The notes: generated by a model not told the origin, from the sequence alone. A DNA stretch of 8,150 bases from Candidatus Cloacimonadota bacterium (GCA_012519465.1 JAAYQD010000095.1:1-8150); one strand, 5' to 3'. Counted from the stretch's first letter, positions 1 to 6,242 are shown. Program-made: numbers and translations.

Positions 1-142
1 GCTGTAACCACTTGGTAACACTGGCTTTAAGCCGGTCGTTTCGCTGACTTTAGTCGGCTTTAAGTCCCGGAATTAACAAGGGGTAATGCGAACTGCAGGA
101 ATTAGGTTTGGAAGACAGACATAGATTGATGATTTATGTATT

Positions 143-168
143 TTACCACGGTGTCGAAAAGGTGGTAA
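143..168. repeat. Small hairpin inside the repeat island
   Basis: TTACCAC (143-149) pairs perfectly with GTGGTAA (162-168) around a 12-base loop. It sits in the spacer of the larger inverted repeat. No T-tract follows on either strand, so it is not an obvious terminator. Confidence 0.5.
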
Positions 169-177
169 GTCCTTATC

Positions 178-197
178 TTAAAACCGGTTAAAACCGG
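178..197. repeat. 10-bp perfect tandem duplication
   Basis: TTAAAACCGG occurs twice in direct succession (178-187 and 188-197), immediately before the right arm of the 27-bp inverted repeat. ACCGGT within each copy is itself a palindrome. Function unknown. Confidence 0.75.
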
Positions 198-239
198 TGG
201 AACGACCGGCTGAAAGCCAGTGTTACCGCTCGTTCTGTC

Positions 240-332
240 AAACACCTTGCCCTTTAGCCACCCTTGTACCACCCTTGTCTCACCCTTGTCGAGACAAAGG
301 AGAGACAAGGGTGGTTAACAGGCAAGGCGTTT
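240..332. repeat. Extended imperfect hairpin containing three 11-bp tandem units
   Basis: Bases 258-290 are three tandem 11-mers of the form CCACCCTTGTN; the third begins TC instead of CC. The second unit can pair with 303-314: CCACCCTTGTCT at 269-280 against AGACAAGGGTGG gives 12 perfect base pairs. An outer stem pairs 240-251 with 321-332 with one mismatch. The result is a long, interrupted hairpin of about 93 bases. No T-run follows on either strand, so it is not a classical intrinsic terminator, although it lies downstream of the 3' end of the - strand gene and could stabilise or end that transcript. Confidence 0.65.
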
Positions 333-360
333 CCTAAAACCTAAAACCTAACACCTAACA
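333..360. repeat. Four tandem 7-bp units, CCTAAAA/CCTAACA
   Basis: Two copies of CCTAAAA (333-346) are followed by two of CCTAACA (347-360), then CCTT, ending 15 bases before the stop codon of the - strand gene. The pattern is strand-biased (C, T and A only on +) and telomere-like. It is a short tandem repeat array of the kind that varies in copy number between strains. No direct function can be read from it. Confidence 0.8.
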
Positions 361-375
361 CCTTGATAGTTTAAA

Positions 376-939
376 TCACTTAAAGCTCATATTGAAGGTA
401 TAGACAGTTTTGTCTTTCACCTTGCCAAAATCCCAGGTGCGGATGTTTGCCTTGATGGTTTCCATAAATTCGGGATTCAGGTTGCCGGAGGTTGGTGTGG
501 CTTCCACAGATGCCAATTTGCCGGGGTTTGCATAAATGGTAATCTTCACTTCGCCACCGCTCTGTTGATGTGCTGCCACATTGCGGTATTTGGATTCCAA
601 TTGACCCTTGTGTCTGCTCACAATATCTTTAATGATTCTAAATTGTTCTTCTTTGGGGTCCACTTTGGGAGTGGGTTGGGGAGTGGGAGCAGAGGTGCCG
701 GGGGTTGGGCGCACAGGGGTGCTTGGTGTGGGCGGAGTGATCTCATCAGCGGGGATGATGTCATCCTCCTGTGTGGTGTCAACATCATCATCCATAAGGG
801 TGATATCTTCTTGGCTGGGTTCTGCTTGTGCCGCTTTATCCTTTTGTGTTTTCAGGATGATATATCCCAAAATGAGCAGCACGATCAGGGCGATCAACAC
901 ATAGGTGAAAATAGGCTTTTTGGCTTTATTGGTATCCAT
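376..939 (-). CDS. Membrane-anchored protein with AgmX/TonB-like C-terminal domain
   Basis: The 187-residue product has a short basic N terminus (KAKK), one hydrophobic segment at about residues 10-29, an acidic stretch at about 43-62 (DDDVD, QEDD), a Pro/Thr-rich linker at about 65-95, and a folded C-terminal part from about 97 to the end. That last part has the pattern of the AgmX/PglI and TonB C-terminal families: an 'IVxRHxxxLxxxY' helix, a GGEVKITI strand, SVEATPTSG, and an IRTWDFG segment before a final VYTFNMSF strand. I infer a protein anchored in the inner membrane with its linker and C-terminal domain in the periplasm, perhaps transmitting force or binding an envelope partner. The ATG at 939 has GAGAGG five bases upstream (945-950 on +). 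No ExbB/ExbD genes are visible, so an energy-transducing role is unproven. The C-terminal domain contains no cysteine. Confidence 0.8.
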   Translation of the reverse strand: MDTNKAKKPIFTYVLIALIVLLILGYIILKTQKDKAAQAEPSQEDITLMDDDVDTTQEDDIIPADEITPPTPSTPVRPTPGTSAPTPQPTPKVDPKEEQFRIIKDIVSRHKGQLESKYRNVAAHQQSGGEVKITIYANPGKLASVEATPTSGNLNPEFMETIKANIRTWDFGKVKDKTVYTFNMSFK

Positions 940-948
940 TATATCCTC

Positions 949-1152
949 TCAAGTAAATAGTATGGGGGTTTGGGAAGCAGCCTTTGGGGCATTGGCACAG
1001 CCTGCGAGCAACCCTTTACCCACAATCAAGTGACAAAATACCCAAGTTTGATTATCGGTCAAGACAATTTTATATTTGTATCCTGGTCTGGGTTTGCGGA
1101 ATTTATTGGGATCCTGTAAAAGCTTGTAGCAGCTTGCAATAAATCTTGGCAT
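949..1152 (-). CDS. Doubtful 67-residue ORF
   Basis: An ATG-started frame ends with TGA nine bases before the AgmX-like gene, which is operon-like spacing. However, no Shine-Dalgarno sequence precedes its ATG, the product has no domain or signal I recognise, and a candidate promoter for the downstream gene lies inside it. The protein is basic, with a Pro/Lys/Arg-rich middle (RKPRPGYKYKIVL) and an aromatic segment (TWVFCHLIVGKG). I think it is more likely untranslated intergenic sequence than a gene, but a small protein cannot be excluded. Confidence 0.2.
   Translation of the reverse strand: MPRFIASCYKLLQDPNKFRKPRPGYKYKIVLTDNQTWVFCHLIVGKGLLAGCANAPKAASQTPILFT
1035..1062 (-). promoter_or_regulatory. 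Candidate sigma70-type promoter for the AgmX-like gene
   Basis: Read on the - strand, TTGACC (1062-1057) is followed by a 16-base spacer and TATTTT (1040-1035). The first is 5/6 and the second 4/6 to the -35 and -10 consensus. Transcription would start near 1027, giving a leader of about 90 bases before the ATG at 939. This is a motif match only; promoter consensus in this lineage is unknown. Confidence 0.35.
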
Positions 1153-1167
1153 AATTGCAGATTTCGC

Positions 1168-1218
1168 TTGACATATATTCCTGCTTTTAGAAATTGGCTT
1201 TATAAATCATTATATATA
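1168..1218 (+). promoter_or_regulatory. AT-rich promoter region upstream of the rimP operon
   Basis: A perfect TTGACA lies at 1168-1173, and AT-rich -10-like stretches occur at 1201-1206 (TATAAA) and 1211-1218 (TATATATA). No pair has ideal 16-18-base spacing: TTGACA to TAGAAA (1188-1193) is 14 and to TATAAA is 27. The region is the likely site of transcription initiation for the + operon because it precedes a foldable leader, but I cannot assign exact elements. Confidence 0.3.
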
Positions 1219-1299
1219 GGCGGCTGTAAAGTCGTCTTGCAGAGAATAGTTTGCTGCATTGCAGCGCCGGATAGCTACATTTGGTTAGCTATTTTTTTT
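1219..1299 (+). ncRNA. Foldable leader RNA ahead of rimP (candidate attenuator or small RNA)
   Basis: GGCG-g-CTGT (1219-1227, one bulged G) can pair with GCAGCGCC (1261-1268), enclosing a TGCAG/CTGCA hairpin (1238-1242 with 1254-1258). Two competing hairpins are possible: CGGCT-GTAA-AGTCG (1221-1234), capped by a GNRA-type loop with one G-T wobble, and GCTGC-ATT-GCAGC (1253-1265). A terminator-like hairpin follows at once. Mutually exclusive folds in front of a terminator suggest transcription attenuation of the rimP-nusA-infB operon, or an independent RNA of about 80 bases. It does not match any riboswitch class I recognise. The structure is drawn by hand and unsupported by covariation. Confidence 0.35.
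1271..1299 (+). terminator. Intrinsic terminator-like hairpin upstream of rimP
   Basis: ATAGCTA (1271-1277) pairs perfectly with TAGCTAT (1286-1292) around an 8-base loop, and two outer G-T wobbles could extend the stem. Eight T residues (1292-1299) end the structure. The stem is AT-rich and therefore modest in strength. It lies 36 bases before the rimP start, so transcripts begun upstream must read through it. Confidence 0.6.
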
Positions 1300-1335
1300 G
1301 ATATAAAACGCTTATGAAATAAAGGGAAGCACACA

Positions 1336-1812
1336 ATGCAATATTATCGGGTTCAGATCGAAGAGATTGCCAAGCGCATCTGCTCAGACCAGCATTTGGC
1401 GCTCTATGACATCGACGAGAAGATGAGTGGCAAAGGCCGTATCATCACGGTGTATCTCACCAAGATTGGAGGTGTCACGTTGGACGATTGTGCCCAATTT
1501 AGCCGTGCTTTGGGCGCTGAATTGGAGTCTTTGGATTTTATTCCGGAGCGTTATTATCTGGAAGTATCCTCTCCCGGAGTTCAGCGTCCTTTGAAGCTTA
1601 AAAGCCATTATGTGAGCGCCATCAACGAGAAGGTGGCGGTCCAATTTACATCTGATGGAGAAAAGAAAAGTGTGATGGGCACGCTCACAGAAGTGGATCA
1701 GGATGATATCACTTTGGACGATCGGGGTACCTTGCACGTGATCCCATTCAAGGCGATCAGCCGTGCCAAGACAGTATATATCCCGGATTGGAGAGAAAAA
1801 GATGAGCGCTAA
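1336..1812 (+). CDS. rimP: Ribosome maturation factor RimP
   Basis: RimP binds the 30S subunit and promotes its early assembly in the cytoplasm. The 158-residue product has the usual family length (about 150). The N-terminal alpha/beta domain (about 1-88) contains GGVTLDDCAQFSRALG at 45-60 and the hallmark LEVSSPGVQRPL at 75-86. The C-terminal half (about 90-150) has the small SH3-like beta pattern, with GTLTEVDQDDITL and IPFKAISRAKTVY. The ATG at 1336 has AGGGA at 1323-1327, eight bases upstream. It is the first gene of the operon, lies just after a terminator-like leader, and overlaps the nusA start by 11 bases. The rimP-nusA pairing is one of the most conserved in bacteria, which agrees with the sequence motifs. 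Confidence 0.96.
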   Translation: MQYYRVQIEEIAKRICSDQHLALYDIDEKMSGKGRIITVYLTKIGGVTLDDCAQFSRALGAELESLDFIPERYYLEVSSPGVQRPLKLKSHYVSAINEKVAVQFTSDGEKKSVMGTLTEVDQDDITLDDRGTLHVIPFKAISRAKTVYIPDWREKDER

Positions 1813-3034
1813 TATTATGGATGCGGTACTCAAGCTTGCCGCCATCAAACAGCTTGATAAAGATCGGATACAAGTTATCATCGAGGAAGCCATTTTTAGC
1901 ACATTGGAAAAGCGCCTGGGTCCGGAAAACGAGCTGGAAGTATATTCAGACGATGAGCGGGGCACTTTTAAGGTGAAGTATCTGTGCAAAGTGGTGGAAG
2001 TGGAGGAAAATCTGGGCGAGATCTCCCTTGCCAATGCCCGTGCCATCGATGCCGATGCCCAGCTGGATGATATGCTCCCGCGGGAAATGTCCTTGCAGGA
2101 GTTTGAACCGAAACTGGTGAAAAACGCCCAGCGCATCATCCAGGAAAAGATCAAAGCCCTGGAAGATGAGAAGATACAAAATGACTATAACAAGCTGAAA
2201 GACACAGTGGTGATGGGACGCATCAGAAGCGTGGATGAAAACATGGGTTATCGCATCGATATCAGCCGCACGGATGCCCTGTTGCCTCGTGAAGAACAGA
2301 TTGAAAACGAATTTTATCGCGTGGGTGAGAATATCCGCGCTTATGTGGTGAATATCCGCAGCCACCAATCCCATATCACCATCATCCTTTCCCGCACCAA
2401 TCCGGAATTTGTGAAAAAGCTTTTTGAAGCTGAAATCCCCGAGATTGCAGAGGGTAAGATTCAGATTCGGAAGATAGTGAGGGATCCCGGCACACGCACC
2501 AAGATCGAGCTGGGAGTATTGGATCCCAAGGTGGATCCCATTGGCGCCTGCATTGGCCCCAAAGGCACCCGTATCGACGGCATCCGTCGTGAATTGCATA
2601 ACGAACAGATAGATATCGTGGTGCATAACGACGATGTGGAGCAGATGGTGCAAAACGCCTTGGGCGTGGAAGAAGTTTATAACGTGATAGTGGATAGGGG
2701 GCGTGCCGCCACCGTTATCATGAGCGAAGAGAACAAGGTGATAGCCATCGGCAAACAGGGAAAGAACGTGAAATTGGCTGCCAAATTGATTGGTATGAAG
2801 ATAGATATTTATACCAAACACGAATACGAAGAGAAAATGGCAAAAGACCGCCGTACCATCAGCCATGTGGACGAGCTGGACGGCGTTACACCCAAGATAG
2901 CGGAATCCCTCAAGAATGCCGGCTATACCTCGGTTCAAGATATATACTCTGCCACTTTGGACGAGCTGCAAGGCTTGGACGGCGTGGGATTGAAAACAGC
3001 CGAAAGGCTAAAGGAAGCGGCGAAACATTTCTGA
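1802..3034 (+). CDS. nusA: Transcription termination/antitermination factor NusA
   Basis: NusA binds RNA polymerase and nascent RNA and modulates pausing, termination and antitermination. The 410-residue product shows the full family order: an N-terminal polymerase-binding domain (about 1-125), an S1 domain (about 134-200), KH1 with GACIGPKGTRI at 248-258, KH2 with IAIGKQGKNVKLAA at 314-327, and a C-terminal helix-hairpin-helix region (about 355-410) with LDGVTPKIAESL and LDGVGLKTAERL. I chose the ATG at 1802 because GGAGAG (1790-1795) lies six bases upstream; a longer in-frame start at 1763 would lie inside rimP and lacks support. The gene overlaps the rimP end by 11 bases, and its TGA shares a base with the ylxR ATG (TGATG). 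The C terminus lacks the second acidic repeat of E. coli NusA, as in many other phyla. Confidence 0.96.
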   Translation: MSANIMDAVLKLAAIKQLDKDRIQVIIEEAIFSTLEKRLGPENELEVYSDDERGTFKVKYLCKVVEVEENLGEISLANARAIDADAQLDDMLPREMSLQEFEPKLVKNAQRIIQEKIKALEDEKIQNDYNKLKDTVVMGRIRSVDENMGYRIDISRTDALLPREEQIENEFYRVGENIRAYVVNIRSHQSHITIILSRTNPEFVKKLFEAEIPEIAEGKIQIRKIVRDPGTRTKIELGVLDPKVDPIGACIGPKGTRIDGIRRELHNEQIDIVVHNDDVEQMVQNALGVEEVYNVIVDRGRAATVIMSEENKVIAIGKQGKNVKLAAKLIGMKIDIYTKHEYEEKMAKDRRTISHVDELDGVTPKIAESLKNAGYTSVQDIYSATLDELQGLDGVGLKTAERLKEAAKHF

Positions 3035-3282
3035 TGCCAAACAAGAATAGCAAAGCGGGACATCAAGCCATTCGCACCTGTGTGGTGTGTAAGAAGAAAA
3101 GCGTCCAAACCACGCTGATGAGCTTCTTTTTGCTGGATGGCGGGGTGGTGTTTGATCTGGCCAGAAAGTGCCAGACCCGCAAGCATTATCTGTGCCCCCA
3201 ACAAGGGTGTGTGGAGCTGTTTCCCAAATGGCTGAAGCGTCAGCGTAAGAAGGCCTTTTTGGCTATGGGGGCAGCGCAATGA
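3034..3282 (+). CDS. ylxR: YlxR family RNA-binding protein (DUF448)
   Basis: The 82-residue basic protein begins its domain with IRTCVVCKKK (13-22), the family's R-T-C-x-x-C-[RK] signature. It continues with a strand pair (LMSFFLLDGGVVFDL) and a Y-x-C-P segment (HYLCP), then a basic C-terminal helix (FPKWLKRQRKKAF). YlxR proteins are small, probably RNA-binding factors encoded between nusA and infB; nucleoid or RNase P-related regulatory roles have been reported in some species. Here the usual GRGAYVC stretch reads TRKHYLC, so the conserved glycines are replaced. The start is fused to the nusA stop (TGATG) with no strong ribosome binding site, which indicates translational coupling. The end overlaps the next gene by four bases (ATGA). 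Confidence 0.9.
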   Translation: MPNKNSKAGHQAIRTCVVCKKKSVQTTLMSFFLLDGGVVFDLARKCQTRKHYLCPQQGCVELFPKWLKRQRKKAFLAMGAAQ

Positions 3283-3632
3283 CCACTGCTGTGCCCAATC
3301 TGCAAAAGATGACCACACTCTTGCAATTTGCCCGCAAGGCAGGCAAGCTGGTACACGGCTATGATGCTTGTTTGCGGTCGCTAAATCATCGCAAGCTGTA
3401 TTTGATGCTGATTGCGGAAGATACATCCCAGCGCACACGCCGGGGCGTGGAAAACGCCTTGGCACAAAGTCCCCTTACGATACCGCTCATCACAGCCGGC
3501 AATCAGGCAGAGCTTAGCCAAGCTTTGGGCTTGCCCATCAGCGGGATATTTGGCATCGAAGATAAACAATTTGCCACAGCCATCAACGCCTGTGTGGCAA
3601 CGAGTGAGAAAGGAGAGGAACCTTGCAAATAA
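3279..3632 (+). CDS. L7Ae/L30e-type ribosomal protein homologue (YlxQ-like)
   Basis: The 117-residue product matches the bacterial YlxQ-type L7Ae family: LLQFARKAGKLVHGYDACL at about 14-32, YLMLIAEDTSQRTRRGVE at about 41-58, a segment IPLITAGNQAELSQALG at about 68-84, then ISGIFGIEDKQFATAI. Members bind kink-turn or similar RNA folds; the cellular role of the bacterial protein in this operon is poorly defined. The start overlaps ylxR by four bases (ATGA), with a G-rich stretch (3267-3271) upstream. The TAA at 3630 falls ten bases inside infB, and the infB ribosome binding site lies within this gene's last codons, so translation of the two is probably coupled. Confidence 0.88.
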   Translation: MTTAVPNLQKMTTLLQFARKAGKLVHGYDACLRSLNHRKLYLMLIAEDTSQRTRRGVENALAQSPLTIPLITAGNQAELSQALGLPISGIFGIEDKQFATAINACVATSEKGEEPCK

Positions 3633-3856
3633 GAGCACACGAACTGGCAAAGGAACTCAAGATAAGTAATATAGCGCTCAAAAAGCACCTCCAAGACTTA
3701 GGGGTGAATATCAGAAGCCATATGAGCATCATTGAAGCTGAAGTGGCGGATATGATTCGTCAGAAATACAAAGAGCAGATGGATGCGGAAAAGCTTGCCG
3801 AGCGCGAACGCAGGAAAATCATGGAGATGCGTCAGGCTAAAACAAAAGAAAACTGA
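3623..3856 (+). CDS. infB: Translation initiation factor IF2, N-terminal segment (before frameshift)
   Basis: This frame encodes the true N terminus of IF2. It starts at TTG 3623, with AGGAGAGG at 3611-3618, and reads MQIRAHELAKELKISN, LKKHLQDLGV and RSHMSIIEAEVADMIRQK: the IF2_N module. A basic, charged helix follows (KLAERERRKIMEMRQAK) that should lead into the variable linker. Instead the frame stops at TGA 3854-3856 after 77 residues. The linker and all later domains continue one base forward in the next frame. The start overlaps the L7Ae-type gene by ten bases. TTG initiation may keep expression low. The segment belongs to the same gene as the next entry. A single extra A near 3839-3842, or a +1 shift, would join them into 872 residues, close to E. 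coli IF2 (890). Confidence 0.85.
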   Translation: MQIRAHELAKELKISNIALKKHLQDLGVNIRSHMSIIEAEVADMIRQKYKEQMDAEKLAERERRKIMEMRQAKTKEN

Positions 3857-6242
3857 AGCCGAAACCCCTGAGGCAGCACCCGAAGAAAAGCCCAAACGCA
3901 AAACCAGAGCCAAGGCCAAAGAAGAGGCACCCAAAGAAGAAACCCCTGCTAAAACAGAGGAAAAAGCTGATGCCAAGGAAGCTCCTGCTCCCGCCCCTGA
4001 TCCTGAACCTGAATCCAAGACCACACCGGAACCTGAATCCGCTCCAGCTCCGGAAGCACCCAAACATCGCATCATAGTTCCCTATACCCAAGCCACACCG
4101 GAACAGCCCCGCAGAAGAAGAGAGCGAAGCAAGCCCAAATCTTATGTGGAAAGCCAAAAAGACAAGGCACCGGCTGCAGGACGTGGCAGGGCAAAGCCGG
4201 AACCCCGCAGACCTGTTTCCCAAGATCCCAAACCACTGCCCGAGGCACCCATGCCCGTCAAAGAGGTGGATGGCAAGAAGTTTGGCAAAACAAAGGTGAG
4301 CCGGGATGAAATGGGTGACAAGAGCAAACACAAAAAGGCGATGCTCACAGGCTCTCGCAAAACCAAACAGAAGCTGATGGAACCAACCGAGATGGATGAG
4401 GCCATCATCTCCCGTAATATCAAAAAGACCCTGCAAAAGAGCAGCAAACGCAAAAAATACCATCGTGAAGCACAATCCGTGGACAACGTCGTGGATGAGA
4501 TTGTAATCAGAGAATTCACCTCCGTGAGCGAGCTGGCAAAGATCATGAGCGTGGCACCTGCGGAGATTATCTCAAAATTCCTGATGATGGGACAGCTGGT
4601 GACGATGAACCAGCGCCTGGACAGGGATTCCCTGGAGATGATCTGTGATGAATTCAAGGTGGATTTTCGCTTTGAAGATGAATATGGCACCGATATCATC
4701 GATCGCGAACGCGAACAATATCATGATATAGAAGCTGAGCCCCGCCCGCCGGTGGTTACCATCATGGGACACGTGGATCATGGCAAGACCTCCATCCTGG
4801 ATTATATCCGCAACGCCAATATCGTGGCGGGAGAATCCGGCGGCATCACCCAGCATATTGGTGCTTATCAAATAGAAGTAAACAAACATAAAATCACGTT
4901 TTTGGATACCCCCGGTCACGAAGCCTTTGCCGCCATGAGAGCGCGCGGGGCAAACGTGACGGATATTGCCGTGATCGTGGTGGCAGCCACGGAAGGGATG
5001 AAACCCCAAACCAAGGAAGCCATAGACCACGCCAAAGCAGCAGGTGTATCCATGATCGTGGCAATCAACAAAGTAGACCTGCCGGAAGCCAACGTGAATA
5101 TGGCGGTGGCACAGCTCTTGGAGTATGGTGTGTATCTGGAACAATATGGGGGAGACGTGCCCTGGTGTAAGACCTCAACCGTGACCGGTGAAGGCATCCT
5201 CAACCTCATCGAGCTCATCCTCCTCCAGGCTGAAATGATGGAGCTGAAGGCTCCTGCCGCCGTTCCCGCAGAGGCTATTGTGATTGAATCCCAAAAAGAT
5301 GCCCACATGGGCGTGGCAGCCACCATCCTCCTCAGAGAGGGTACGCTTGAGCGCGGAGACATCGTGGTTTGCGGCGCCACACATGGACGCATCAGACGCA
5401 TGGAAAACGAGCGCGGGAAAGAGCTGAAAATGCTGAATCCCTCTGACGTGGCACGTATCTATGGCCTCAATGACACCCCCAAGGCAGGAGACGTGCTGAA
5501 CGAGGTGGATAGCGATAGAACCGCCCGCTCCATTAGCACCGAACGTCAACAAATCAGGCTGGAACGTGAGAAGTTCCAAAACAAGGCATCGCTCCAGAAT
5601 ATCTTTGCCCGTATCAAGGAAGAGCAGATCAACGAGCTGAACGTAATCATCAAGACAGATACGGATGGCTCTGCGGAGGCTCTTGCCGATTCATTCCAGA
5701 AGATATCCAACCCCGAAGTGCAGGTGAATATCATCCACAAAAGCGTGGGTGGCATCAATGAAACAGACGTGAGCCTGGCATCGGCATCTGATGCCGTCAT
5801 CATCGGGTTCCACGTTCGTGCCAGCCATCAGGCTCGCAGACTTGCAGATGAGGAAGGGGTGGAGATCAAGCTCTATCAGGTGATCTATGACGCCATAGAA
5901 GACGTGAAGGCATCCCTGGAAGGAATGTTGGCGCCGGATTATGAAGAGCAGGTGATTGGAGCTGCCACCGTGAAACAGGTGTTCAGAATCAAGAAGGTAG
6001 GCATCATCGCAGGTTGCCAGGTGGATCGCGGTGTTATCCGCAAGAAAAGCAAGGTTCGCCTCTATCGCAACGACGTGCTGATTGCCGAAGACGACCTCGC
6101 CTCATTGCAGCATTATGCGGATGAGGTGGAAGAAGTGCGTGCCGGCACGGATTGTGGCCTTTCCCTCAAATCCTATAACGATATCAAGGAAGGCGACGTG
6201 CTGGAATGCTTTGTAATCAATGAAATCATTAAGAAACTATGA
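3783..6242 (+). CDS. infB: Translation initiation factor IF2, linker, GTPase and C-terminal domains
   Basis: IF2 is the GTPase that brings fMet-tRNA to the 30S subunit and promotes subunit joining. Counting residues from ATG 3783, a long Lys/Glu/Pro/Ala-rich linker (about 20-250) precedes the G domain: GHVDHGKT at 329-336, GGITQHIGAY at 353-362, DTPGHEAF at 375-382, NKVD at 429-432 and STVTGEG at 465-471. The last departs from the common SAKTGEG. A beta-barrel domain, the domain III segment (NELNVIIKTDTDGSAEAL) and the C-terminal fMet-tRNA-binding barrel ending in NEIIKKL follow. Residues before about 20 are out-of-frame sequence: the real gene starts at 3623 and changes frame near 3839-3850. 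Without the shift, an internal start such as ATG 4251, with weak GAGG upstream, could make an N-truncated IF2 like the short E. coli isoforms. The stop overlaps rbfA (ATGA). Confidence 0.95.
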   Translation: MRKSLPSANAGKSWRCVRLKQKKTEAETPEAAPEEKPKRKTRAKAKEEAPKEETPAKTEEKADAKEAPAPAPDPEPESKTTPEPESAPAPEAPKHRIIVPYTQATPEQPRRRRERSKPKSYVESQKDKAPAAGRGRAKPEPRRPVSQDPKPLPEAPMPVKEVDGKKFGKTKVSRDEMGDKSKHKKAMLTGSRKTKQKLMEPTEMDEAIISRNIKKTLQKSSKRKKYHREAQSVDNVVDEIVIREFTSVSELAKIMSVAPAEIISKFLMMGQLVTMNQRLDRDSLEMICDEFKVDFRFEDEYGTDIIDREREQYHDIEAEPRPPVVTIMGHVDHGKTSILDYIRNANIVAGESGGITQHIGAYQIEVNKHKITFLDTPGHEAFAAMRARGANVTDIAVIVVAATEGMKPQTKEAIDHAKAAGVSMIVAINKVDLPEANVNMAVAQLLEYGVYLEQYGGDVPWCKTSTVTGEGILNLIELILLQAEMMELKAPAAVPAEAIVIESQKDAHMGVAATILLREGTLERGDIVVCGATHGRIRRMENERGKELKMLNPSDVARIYGLNDTPKAGDVLNEVDSDRTARSISTERQQIRLEREKFQNKASLQNIFARIKEEQINELNVIIKTDTDGSAEALADSFQKISNPEVQVNIIHKSVGGINETDVSLASASDAVIIGFHVRASHQARRLADEEGVEIKLYQVIYDAIEDVKASLEGMLAPDYEEQVIGAATVKQVFRIKKVGIIAGCQVDRGVIRKKSKVRLYRNDVLIAEDDLASLQHYADEVEEVRAGTDCGLSLKSYNDIKEGDVLECFVINEIIKKL
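3834..3856 (+). other. Frame change site in infB
   Basis: The N-terminal frame and the main frame are both open between 3756 and 3853. Composition and the IF2 pattern place the switch in AAAACAAAAGAAAACTGA (3839-3856), three runs of four A followed by the stop. Removing one A, or moving the ribosome +1, turns RQAK-TKEN-stop into RQAK-QKKTEAETPE, which continues smoothly into the linker. The runs are too short for typical transcriptional slippage. No RF2-like CTT TGA motif is present. Confidence 0.75.

Larger units (their letters stand above)
14..227. repeat. 27-bp inverted repeat with 160-base spacer
   Basis: Bases 14-40 and 201-227 are reverse complements at 26 of 27 positions; both contain an ACTGGCTTT core and a CCGGTCGTT or matching end. 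Each arm is also nearly self-complementary (CTGGCTT against AAGCCGG in the left arm), so it can fold alone or with its partner. A related sequence, GTCGGCTTTAAGTC, lies at 53-66. The spacer encodes no recognisable protein. The arrangement resembles a dispersed intergenic REP/BIME-like or MITE-like element, but I see no transposase and no clear target-site duplication, so the class is undetermined. Confidence 0.7.

Noticed and set aside
102..308. A 68-residue - strand frame in the left repeat island
   Set aside because: It runs through the inverted repeat and the 11-bp units, has no domain, and its sequence is explained by repeats.
240..332. Intrinsic terminator for the - strand gene
   Set aside because: The stem is strong but no T-run follows it in the - direction, and the spacing from the stop codon includes the heptamer array.
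258..360. A CRISPR array
   Set aside because: The repeats are contiguous 11-mers and 7-mers without unique spacers, and no cas gene is visible.
565..960. Open frames on the + strand opposite the AgmX-like gene
   Set aside because: They are antisense to a gene with clear membrane and C-terminal domain structure; the Gly/Val-rich product reflects the proline codons of the other strand.
1384..2971. Long open frames on the - strand opposite rimP and nusA (256 and 341 residues)
   Set aside because: They are shadows of strongly supported + strand genes, lack recognisable motifs and have no ribosome binding site.
3848..3862. RF2-style programmed +1 frameshift at AAC TGA in infB
   Set aside because: Skipping the T would restore the main frame, but the slippery CTT codon and a positioned internal Shine-Dalgarno are absent, so there is no positive evidence for programming.
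3698..5803. Several open frames on the - strand opposite infB
   Set aside because: They overlap an unmistakable IF2 coding region; their low-complexity Ser/Gly/Ala products mirror the Lys/Glu/Pro/Ala linker codons.
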